Origin: a virus
Direction: 5' to 3' (one strand)
Virus record (IMG/VR): IMGVR_UViG_3300048113_000042
Coordinates: 1 to 24,339 of that record
Length of the DNA: 24,339 nucleotides
The stretch's first letter is position 1, and every line of letters starts with the position of its first letter. The translations under genes and the position numbers were made by a program. Shown one piece after another: positions 1 through 5,121 of this stretch. The notes under the pieces were generated by a model. It did not search any database. It was not told where the DNA came from and was given only the letters and a program-made list of their open reading frames with translations.

Positions 1-17
1 GATATACCATTAATGAT

Positions 18-170
18 ATGAAATTAATCAATATGTATCATTATATATCATCAACGATAGCCGGTATAATCCGCCCCTCTACAAACTACTGGGGTTTCAT
101 CGTGACTATCGCAATCATCGTTGTAATATGCGGCCTAGCTGCAATTGCATACCAAGACATAGCCTCCTGA
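18..170 (+). CDS. small single-pass membrane protein, possibly the 3' end of a longer gene
   Basis: I do not recognise this product. From the ATG at 18 it would be 50 residues, ending in one strong hydrophobic helix (about residues 25-45, from WGFIVTIAI onwards) and a short polar tail (YQDIAS). No Shine-Dalgarno sequence precedes the ATG, and the frame is open to the window edge, so this may be the tail of a longer ORF starting outside the window. Other in-frame starts are ATG at 33 and GTG at 102; the GTG form would be little more than the membrane helix. The stop codon lies inside a rho-independent terminator, which fits a true gene end. A small phage membrane protein is plausible, but no function can be assigned. 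Confidence 0.4.
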   Translation: MKLINMYHYISSTIAGIIRPSTNYWGFIVTIAIIVVICGLAAIAYQDIAS

Positions 171-183
171 CGGGGGCTTTTTT
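161..183 (+). terminator. rho-independent terminator behind the first small ORF
   Basis: AGCCTCC pairs with GGGGGCT (7 bp with one G-T wobble) around a TGAC loop and is followed at once by six T residues. The loop contains the TGA stop of the preceding ORF. The metallophosphoesterase gene begins only 14 bases after the T run, so its transcription must come from readthrough or from a start site inside this element. Confidence 0.75.
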
Positions 184-196
184 AATGGAGTAGATT

Positions 197-964
197 ATGA
201 AGCACATGATTATCCCTGACACACAAGTCAAACCAGGCAGTAGCCTGAAGCATTTGGAGTGGGCAGGTCGATATGCTGTGGAGAAGAAGCCAGATGTGAT
301 TGTTCACATTGGAGATCACTGGGATATGCCCTCGCTATCCAGTTGGGATGTAGGCAAGAAGTCCTTTGAAGGCCGTCGATATAAAGATGATATTGACTCA
401 GGTATTAAGGGGCTGGAGACATTTATGGCTCCCATCAGGGAAGAGCAGGCCAGGCTTAGGGAGAACAAGAAGAAGCGATGGAACCCACGCCTAGTATTCA
501 CACTGGGAAACCATGAGCAGCGCATTGAGAGAGCCATTGAGTCTGATGCAAAGCTAGAGGGATTGATAGGCTATGCTGACCTGAAGCTAGATGAGATGGG
601 TTGGGAGGTCTATGACTTTCTTGAGGTCTGTGTAATTGATGGTATCGCTTACTCGCACTACTTTACCAGTGGCATTATGGGCCGCCCTGTATCGAGTGCC
701 AAGCTGATGCTATCCAAGAAGCACATGAGCTGCGTGATGGGTCACGTTCAGGATAGAGACATTGCCTTTGCTAACAGAGCAGACATGAAGCCCATGATCG
801 GATTGTTTGCCGGTATCTTCTACGTCCATGATGAGGACTACCTGACAGCCCAGACCAACAGTAGCTGGCGTGGCATCTGGATGCTACACGAAGTCAACGA
901 TGGGCAGTGTGATGAGATGCCTGTTTCACTTAACTATCTGAGGAAGAAGTATGAAAATAAATAA
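197..964 (+). CDS. calcineurin-like metallophosphoesterase
   Basis: This 255-residue protein carries the ordered metal-binding signature of the calcineurin-like phosphoesterase superfamily. The motifs are PDTQ near the start (D8, Q10), GDH with a following D (G39-D40-H41, D43), GNHE (104-107), a histidine in YSHY (H154) and GH at 182-183. The first motif is normally D-x-H, and here the second ligand position is glutamine. Such phage enzymes hydrolyse phosphomonoesters or phosphodiesters with two metal ions, but the substrate cannot be told from sequence; nucleic acid or nucleotide turnover in the host cytoplasm is a reasonable guess. A GGAG ribosome binding site precedes the ATG. It heads a short rightward operon with the DUF3310 gene. 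Confidence 0.8.
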   Translation: MKHMIIPDTQVKPGSSLKHLEWAGRYAVEKKPDVIVHIGDHWDMPSLSSWDVGKKSFEGRRYKDDIDSGIKGLETFMAPIREEQARLRENKKKRWNPRLVFTLGNHEQRIERAIESDAKLEGLIGYADLKLDEMGWEVYDFLEVCVIDGIAYSHYFTSGIMGRPVSSAKLMLSKKHMSCVMGHVQDRDIAFANRADMKPMIGLFAGIFYVHDEDYLTAQTNSSWRGIWMLHEVNDGQCDEMPVSLNYLRKKYENK

Positions 965-984
965 GAAGAAAAGGATATAAAATA

Positions 985-1329
985 ATGAGTGCTGAATACT
1001 CTGTACATTTTGAAGTAGCAGCCCAAGTCCAAGAGAAAAAAATAGAGGAGCAGCTAATAGCGTTAGGTTGGACTCCCCCAAAACACACACAAGCAACCTC
1101 AAATAATGAAGGAAAAAATATGAGCGCTAAAGACATACAGGTAGGTGGTAGTCACTACGCAGACAAGGCCATACAGCCTATCGACTACATCATGCAGAAC
1201 AACCTTAACTTCTGTGAAGGATCTATTGTGAAGTACATTACTAGATGGCGCGAGAAGGGCGGTGTTGAAGACTTGCGTAAGGTTAAGCACTACTGTGACT
1301 TTCTAATAGAGGCTGAATTAGAGAAGTAA
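985..1329 (+). CDS. DUF3310 family protein
   Basis: The C-terminal ~60 residues (about 50-110) match the DUF3310 pattern of many phages: a VGGSHY motif, then QPIDYI, a segment with FCEGSIVKYITRW, and a lysine-rich DLRKVKHY helix. The family is common in phage early or metabolic regions and its biochemical role is not established; some members are annotated as nucleotide kinase-like without proof. The first 45 residues form a separate helical piece ending in LGWTPPK. An in-frame ATG at 1120 has a better ribosome binding site (GAAGGA, about 6 bases upstream) than expected inside a gene and would give a 69-residue DUF3310-only protein. The upstream start at 985 also has AAAGGA before it. Both starts may be used. 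Confidence 0.75.
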   Translation: MSAEYSVHFEVAAQVQEKKIEEQLIALGWTPPKHTQATSNNEGKNMSAKDIQVGGSHYADKAIQPIDYIMQNNLNFCEGSIVKYITRWREKGGVEDLRKVKHYCDFLIEAELEK

Positions 1330-1332
1330 ATA

Positions 1333-1341
1333 TGCTATAAT
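1333..1341 (+). promoter_or_regulatory. extended -10 promoter element, possible leaderless start
   Basis: TGCTATAAT is a perfect extended -10 (TG-n-TATAAT). A weak -35 candidate (CTGAAT, 1313-1318) lies 17 bp upstream. The expected transcription start, about 7 bases past the -10, falls on the A of the ATG of the next gene at 1348. That gene lacks a spaced Shine-Dalgarno sequence, which fits a leaderless message, although read-through from the DUF3310 gene is equally possible. Confidence 0.45.
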
Positions 1342-1347
1342 CGGGGC

Positions 1348-1626
1348 ATGAAAAAGAACAGTTTACTATCCCGGATCGGAGTCTCTGGCTACAACAAGCC
1401 CAAGAGAACCCCCAAGCACCCCACCAAATCTCACGTTGTGGTTGCCAAGGAAGGCAGTAAGGTTAAGACAATACGCTATGGCCAGCAGGGTGTATCAGGT
1501 GCAGGTTCCAACCCCAAGACAGCCAAGCAAAAGGCTCGTCGTAAATCCTTCAAAGCTCGTCACCGCAAGAACATCGCCAAGGGTAAGATGTCTGCCGCGT
1601 ACTGGGCCAACAAGAGCAAGTGGTAA
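1348..1626 (+). CDS. highly basic small phage protein (conserved type)
   Basis: A 92-residue protein extremely rich in lysine and arginine. Its pattern is PKRTPKHPTKSH, then VVVAKEG, IRYGQQGVSG, and an arginine/lysine-rich helix ending AAYWANKSKW. I recall this pattern from many marine phages and some large algal viruses, where it is an uncharacterised conserved protein. No enzyme motif is visible. The charge suggests binding to nucleic acid, packaged DNA or ribosomes, which is inference only. Its TAA overlaps the ATG of the next basic gene (TAATG), so the two are probably translated together. The promoter-like TGCTATAAT sits just before its start. Confidence 0.7.
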   Translation: MKKNSLLSRIGVSGYNKPKRTPKHPTKSHVVVAKEGSKVKTIRYGQQGVSGAGSNPKTAKQKARRKSFKARHRKNIAKGKMSAAYWANKSKW

Positions 1627-1775
1627 TGAAAGGTCTATACGCAAACATCCATGCCAAACGTAAGCGCATCAAAGCAGGTAGCTCTGAGAAGATGAGAAAG
1701 CCTGGAGCTAAGGGTGCGCCCACAGCTAAGGCATTTAAAGAATCTAAGAAGACCAGTAAGAGTTTACTAAGTTAA
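1626..1775 (+). CDS. second small basic phage protein, 49 residues
   Basis: The ORF starts in the TAATG overlap with the preceding gene and encodes 49 residues beginning MKGLYANIHAKRKRIKAGS, followed by EKMRKPGAKGAPTAKAF and a lysine/serine tail. This N-terminal pattern recurs as a short uncharacterised basic protein in many marine phages, often beside the previous gene type; that is from memory, not a search. It has no membrane segment and no catalytic motif. Nucleic-acid or polyanion binding is the obvious but unproven idea. It is the last rightward gene; the leftward block begins 42 bases downstream with no convincing terminator in between. Confidence 0.7.
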   Translation: MKGLYANIHAKRKRIKAGSSEKMRKPGAKGAPTAKAFKESKKTSKSLLS

Positions 1776-1817
1776 AGATTTGGGCATTCTAGCGCCTCAT
1801 ATCCGGCCAAATGTAAA

Positions 1818-2165
1818 CTAATATGTCCAGATAACCTGTACGGTATCGCGTACGTCTACATGGATGAAGTTCTTTGCAATTCCTATGCCAGAAAATCCTA
1901 GCTTCATAGCCTGTTGCACAATCACATAGCCCTCTGATCCGCTGTTGATGTGAATGTCAGCAGCAATACCTCTAGCATGGGTGCCTGGTCTAGTCTTTCT
2001 TTTCTCAATGCTATGGCTGGGATCACGGTACCCGCTAGTTATCTTAAAGGGGAATCCGCAAATGTGGCGCAGTTGGTCTAGCTTCTCCAGAAAGAAAGGG
2101 TTCATCTCGTTAGTGCCAGTCTCTTGGCAATCAAACTCTTTGATGTCGAAGTATTGCATCTGCAT
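1818..2165 (-). CDS. M15-family peptidase, probable endolysin
   Basis: This 115-residue protein has the zinc peptidase M15 (M15_3/VanY-like) signature: SGYRD at 44-48, then GTHARG with H63, AADIH with D70, and the final FIHVD with H102. H63, D70 and H102 are the expected zinc ligands. The family cleaves peptide cross-links of peptidoglycan (D-Ala carboxy/endopeptidase or L-Ala-D-Glu type). It has no signal peptide, so export through a holin is expected. The length fits a single-domain phage endolysin without a cell-wall-binding domain. Its ATG overlaps the TGA of the upstream 64-residue gene (TGATG), placing it at the end of the lysis region. It is the last gene of the leftward block. Confidence 0.85.
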   Translation of the reverse strand: MQMQYFDIKEFDCQETGTNEMNPFFLEKLDQLRHICGFPFKITSGYRDPSHSIEKRKTRPGTHARGIAADIHINSGSEGYVIVQQAMKLGFSGIGIAKNFIHVDVRDTVQVIWTY

Positions 2166-2359
2166 CAGTGAACCTCATAGTCTGTGAAGTACGCATTGAT
2201 TAGCTCTGCCTTTGCAACTTCCATGCTATACAGAATGTCAGGGTCTTCCATATTGCTAATGATTTGTATTTGATTTTCGCTCACGCCTATGACAACCAAT
2301 GTGTCGTATTCTTCGCATAAGTCTGAAAGGTCTGGACGTATCTTTGTTATTTTGGACAC
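2165..2359 (-). CDS. small acidic hypothetical protein in the lysis region
   Basis: I do not recognise a named family. The 64-residue product starts at GTG two bases after the holin stop, with only a poor ribosome binding site, and its TGA overlaps the ATG of the endolysin gene. The sequence is acidic and looks like a small alpha/beta fold: a strand LVVIGVSEN, a strand IQIISN, then a helix SMEVAKAELINAYF. There is no membrane segment or signal peptide. Position between holin and endolysin suggests a role in lysis timing or simply a co-expressed accessory protein; nothing in the sequence decides. Confidence 0.65.
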   Translation of the reverse strand: MSKITKIRPDLSDLCEEYDTLVVIGVSENQIQIISNMEDPDILYSMEVAKAELINAYFTDYEVH

Positions 2360-2361
2360 AC

Positions 2362-2739
2362 TTATTTTCTCATGTTCATTAACTTACCCGCACCCTTGAT
2401 GCCAAAGCTGGCAGATATGGCAATGAATAGCAGGTATTGATACCACTCAGGCAACCCGTTCAAAGCCACAAAAGCCTCATGCACTCTGTCAACAATGGTC
2501 ATATCATCCACGATTATAGCATACCCCACCATAAAGATTGGTATCGAAAGCACAATAGTCCAGAACTCATCCTTCCAGCTGCTCGCGGAAGCGTCTGCCA
2601 TCTTGGACTCCCAGTCAGCATCGTTTTGTATGACGTTCATCTTGGCCTGGTGTTTGGCCTTAGATTGCTCTGCTTTGTTAGACAGGTATCCTTTGGCTAG
2701 GTCTGCTATTGGCCCGAGTAGAGCGGTAAATATACTCAC
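2362..2739 (-). CDS. probable holin of the 3TM / GTA-type phage holin family
   Basis: A 125-residue protein of the type often annotated as Holin_3TM in marine phages and gene transfer agents. It has an N-terminal amphipathic part with a possible short hydrophobic segment (FTALLGPIADL), then a charged coiled-coil-like linker rich in K, Q and E (20-48). A clear membrane helix covers 60-77 (WTIVLSIPIFMVGYAII) and a second 99-117 (YQYLLFIAISASFGI); the tail is basic (KLMNMRK). Such proteins make the membrane lesion that releases the endolysin. The start is GTG, overlapping the TGA of the upstream gene (GTGA). The adjacent M15 peptidase supports the call. Confidence 0.75.
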   Translation of the reverse strand: MSIFTALLGPIADLAKGYLSNKAEQSKAKHQAKMNVIQNDADWESKMADASASSWKDEFWTIVLSIPIFMVGYAIIVDDMTIVDRVHEAFVALNGLPEWYQYLLFIAISASFGIKGAGKLMNMRK

Positions 2740-2921
2740 TGGAACATCTTCCCAACAACAAACAATCCTATGATTAAAGGATAAATACCCCAGATCATCA
2801 TTTCTGCTTTCTTAAATCTGTCAGAACCATCTGATAACCTGCGCTCGATGTTTGCGTATCTGATCGAGCATTCACGTTCATGCCCCTCCAGTTTGAGTAG
2901 AGCCTCTTTTACAGTAGCCAT
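2736..2921 (-). CDS. small C-terminally anchored membrane protein, lysis-associated
   Basis: A 61-residue protein with a charged helical N-terminal part (residues 1-40, likely coiled coil, VKEALLKLEGHE and IERRLSDGSDRF) and one hydrophobic helix at 42-58 (MIWGIYPLIIGLFVVGK). The layout resembles XhlA-type phage proteins, which have a soluble amphipathic N-terminus and a C-terminal membrane anchor and work with a holin; this is architecture only, not proven homology. It starts in a TAATG overlap with the preceding gene and its stop overlaps the holin GTG. It may be a holin partner, an antiholin or a second pore component. Confidence 0.6.
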   Translation of the reverse strand: MATVKEALLKLEGHERECSIRYANIERRLSDGSDRFKKAEMMIWGIYPLIIGLFVVGKMFQ

Positions 2922-3349
2922 TATCTTTTTACCATTAGTATTATTCCATAAATCATAACTGGAATTACAGCTATGCCAACTGCAATGATAGAGAAGAATG
3001 TTTTTAACAAGTGCATCCTGGTTCGCTTGACTGCCATTAATCTCTTGGCCTCAGATTCCCTCTTGCGCTTGCACTCAGACTGAAAGTTCAACCAGTCCGA
3101 GTACATATCCGATCTTCCAGCATAAACCATATGTTCTTTGAGCCACACTTCCTGCTCTTTAATCTTCTCTAAAGCCATAAAGGCATCTAGGTCAGACTTC
3201 CCCTTAGATGCCACACGCTTGGCAATAACGCTCTTGCAGTCAAAATATTTCTTAGCAGCCTCACCGCAATCATAAAATTCCCTACCGTTACTGATGGCAG
3301 TCTTGATTATCTTGAATGCCGCATTGGCTGCCGCTATCTCTGAAAGCAT
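2921..3349 (-). CDS. membrane-anchored helical protein of unknown function
   Basis: This 142-residue protein has an N-terminal helical region (IAAANAAFKIIKTAISNG), a middle portion with FMALEKIKEQEVWLKEHMVY and a basic stretch ECKRKRESEAKRL. A strong membrane helix at about 115-138 (FFSIIAVGIAVIPVMIYGI) is followed by a short basic end. I recall similar proteins next to holins in other marine phages, without a known role. The orientation implied by the basic tail is C-terminus inside. It could be a spanin-like or holin-modulating protein, but it lacks the usual N-terminal anchor of an inner-membrane spanin. No clear Shine-Dalgarno precedes its ATG. Confidence 0.6.
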   Translation of the reverse strand: MLSEIAAANAAFKIIKTAISNGREFYDCGEAAKKYFDCKSVIAKRVASKGKSDLDAFMALEKIKEQEVWLKEHMVYAGRSDMYSDWLNFQSECKRKRESEAKRLMAVKRTRMHLLKTFFSIIAVGIAVIPVMIYGIILMVKR

Positions 3350-3372
3350 TATTTACTAAGCCACTGATCCAT

Positions 3373-3576
3373 TCATTCAGATGCAGTGCGAATGTCTTTA
3401 GCAATACCTTCTACCAAAGTAGCTGAACCAGCGCCAACACCTTTAGCAGTGTTCACTACCATGTCTTGTGCCGAGTCTACAGTTGAGTTGACAACTTGCT
3501 GTGAACCGTCAACAGCACCATTAAAAGTGTTGCATCCAGCAAGTACAAAAAGTGTCGCGATTAGTAATGTTTTCAT
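3373..3576 (-). CDS. small lipoprotein (lipobox LAGC)
   Basis: A 67-residue protein with a classic lipoprotein signal: MKTLLIATLFVLAGC, with cysteine 15 as the lipidation site. The mature part is about 52 residues, rich in V, A, S and T and helix-prone (GSQQVVNSTVDSAQD, GAGSATLVEGIAKDI), similar in style to entericidin-like small lipoproteins. There is a good GAGG ribosome binding site. In this position it could be an outer-membrane spanin subunit or a superinfection-exclusion lipoprotein. Outer-membrane spanins are usually proline-rich, which this is not, so the spanin reading is weak. The host envelope implied is Gram-negative. Confidence 0.7.
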   Translation of the reverse strand: MKTLLIATLFVLAGCNTFNGAVDGSQQVVNSTVDSAQDMVVNTAKGVGAGSATLVEGIAKDIRTASE

Positions 3577-3596
3577 GTTATATCCTCGGTGTTAAA

Positions 3597-4046
3597 TTAA
3601 GGCGCTGTAGGCCATGTAATGTTAGTTGGAAATCCTGCTTGTGTTGAGATGTCACGTAGCTCTGTGCGGTAAGTAGCCCAAGAAGCCTTTGTGCTTTCGT
3701 CTAAAGGGCTGTCGGGCATCTGCGTCCAGTCACATTGAGTCAGTAGCTCATCACGTTCATAACGCACGTTAGAGGATTCTGAGGCTATTTCGTCTGCCGT
3801 CCAGTCTCTAACTACCCAGCCCAGCGTCCATACAGCATCTACAAGCGTAGGGGTATCTGCAGGGACAGCGGTTTGACTAGGTGGCGTTGTAGGCTTAGTA
3901 GCCATCTCAACACTATAGACTCCCCACTCAGCTAAGGCTTCAGGGGTCATTTCGTTTAGGAAAGAAGTGTTTGGGTTCTCTTCCTTTAATTTTCTTACGC
4001 TGTATGGAAAAGTAGAGACAGCATCATTTACTATTTTTACTAACAT
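3597..4046 (-). CDS. tail-fibre assembly / phage tail assembly chaperone-like protein
   Basis: A 149-residue protein whose last ~60 residues match the phage tail assembly chaperone-like (Phage_tail_APC / tail fibre assembly) pattern: RYERDELLTQCDWTQMPDS, WATYRTELRDI, then QAGFPTNITWPTAP at the end. The N-terminal part reads like the usual variable segment with LNEMTPEALAEWGVY. Proteins of this kind sit directly downstream of tail fibre or receptor-binding genes and help their folding or trimerisation. Here it follows the fibre and the beta-propeller, with a good AGAAGGGA ribosome binding site. Its last 12 bases around the stop are identical to those ending the propeller gene. Confidence 0.75.
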   Translation of the reverse strand: MLVKIVNDAVSTFPYSVRKLKEENPNTSFLNEMTPEALAEWGVYSVEMATKPTTPPSQTAVPADTPTLVDAVWTLGWVVRDWTADEIASESSNVRYERDELLTQCDWTQMPDSPLDESTKASWATYRTELRDISTQAGFPTNITWPTAP

Positions 4047-4062
4047 TTTTTATCCCTTCTAA

Positions 4063-5121
4063 TTAAGGCGCTATCCCGCCCAATACAAAATGACCACCAT
4101 TAAACACACTGGATGAGCCTACAATTGTATCAGCAAGTGTTACATTATTGGGGTCAGAATAATCATATACATATATAGAGGAGTCTTCACTTCTAGCTTT
4201 AGCAAAAACTAACTCCCGCACTGGGTCAACTGCCAAGCTGCGAGAGCTTCCGCCACCAAGATTAACTTCAAAAATAGTGTCTGTAATACTCATAGATGAA
4301 GTATTGCTATAATCTACAACCGAAAAGCTATCTAGACATAAACAAAAAAGTAACTCTTTACTTGGGTCAGTTGCCAATACAGTTGGTTGATTTAAATTTG
4401 TAGAGTCACTAAGGTTACTGATAACCGACAAACTTGCAACATTTGATGTATCTATAACAGCAACCCTATCATTAGCATAGTGACCAGTAAAAACAAGGTC
4501 GTTTGTAGTATCTATTGCTAATCCCGCAGCGGATGCCATATTAGTGCTAGACGTTAAAGTTGTTCTTTCGGACATACTAGCAGGATTAGATATGTTAATA
4601 GATGTTAGCCGCCCCCCCGCTTTCATAAATGCAGTATCTCTAGCAGAGTCTAAAACAATCATATCGCCATTATAAGTAGTAGCTAGACTGCCTGTTATAG
4701 ATAGATTTGTAGGGTCACTATAATCAACAGCATTAAAGTAATTGGGAGTATTGCCAGAAATATAAACAATTTCTGTAGTGGGGTCTGCTTCAACCCCTTT
4801 TGTGAAATCGAATTTATCACTGTCTATGATTGAGTCTGCAATGCTGATATTTGATATGTCGTTAAAATCCACGCAGGTTAGTTCATCAGAAAGTAGATTG
4901 CCAAAAAACCCTAAGTCTCTTGTAGAGTCTACGGAACTTGCATAGCCAATATTCAAGCTGCCGCTAGAAACACTATCCGCAATTGTCATGTTTTCTACAT
5001 CAGCAACATTTACACCCGTTCCATCACCAGCTCCCATTAGTACGCCTTTAGTAAACTGGCCCGAAATCGCGTCATATCCGGCAGCACTCGCTGATAATAG
5101 TTTTTTAGCTACTGTACTCAT
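4063..5121 (-). CDS. seven-bladed beta-propeller, probable receptor-binding virion protein
   Basis: The 352 residues contain repeated ~42-50-residue units of LVIVD/YVTN-like propeller type. Each has a D-P/S/T-x-x-(E/D)-(L/I)-V/A-F/Y core followed by a strand such as VVDYS or VAVID and a loop with NxSxxxS. I count six full blades (about residues 55-335). An N-terminal strand (VENMTIADSV, ~43-52) and a C-terminal strand (GGHFVLGG) would close a seventh in the usual velcro manner. No signal peptide is present. Its ATG overlaps the TAA of the tail fibre gene by one base, so the two are translationally coupled, and a fibre-assembly chaperone follows. A tip or receptor-binding role on the fibre is the natural inference. 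Enzymatic activity cannot be excluded. Confidence 0.7.
   Translation of the reverse strand: MSTVAKKLLSASAAGYDAISGQFTKGVLMGAGDGTGVNVADVENMTIADSVSSGSLNIGYASSVDSTRDLGFFGNLLSDELTCVDFNDISNISIADSIIDSDKFDFTKGVEADPTTEIVYISGNTPNYFNAVDYSDPTNLSITGSLATTYNGDMIVLDSARDTAFMKAGGRLTSINISNPASMSERTTLTSSTNMASAAGLAIDTTNDLVFTGHYANDRVAVIDTSNVASLSVISNLSDSTNLNQPTVLATDPSKELLFCLCLDSFSVVDYSNTSSMSITDTIFEVNLGGGSSRSLAVDPVRELVFAKARSEDSSIYVYDYSDPNNVTLADTIVGSSSVFNGGHFVLGGIAP

Noticed and set aside
65-70. TATAAT as a promoter for the metallophosphoesterase gene
   Set aside because: No adequate -35 hexamer at the right distance, and it lies within an open coding frame that ends in a terminator before the gene.
102-183. Attenuator with a short leader peptide ahead of the metallophosphoesterase
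   Set aside because: The stop codon does sit in the terminator stem-loop, but the frame is open further upstream to the window edge and shows no run of one regulatory amino acid. It reads better as the normal end of a small membrane protein.
1776-1817. Bidirectional terminator between the converging blocks
   Set aside because: Only a loose TTTGG/CCAAA pairing with a large loop is present and there is no U tract on either strand.
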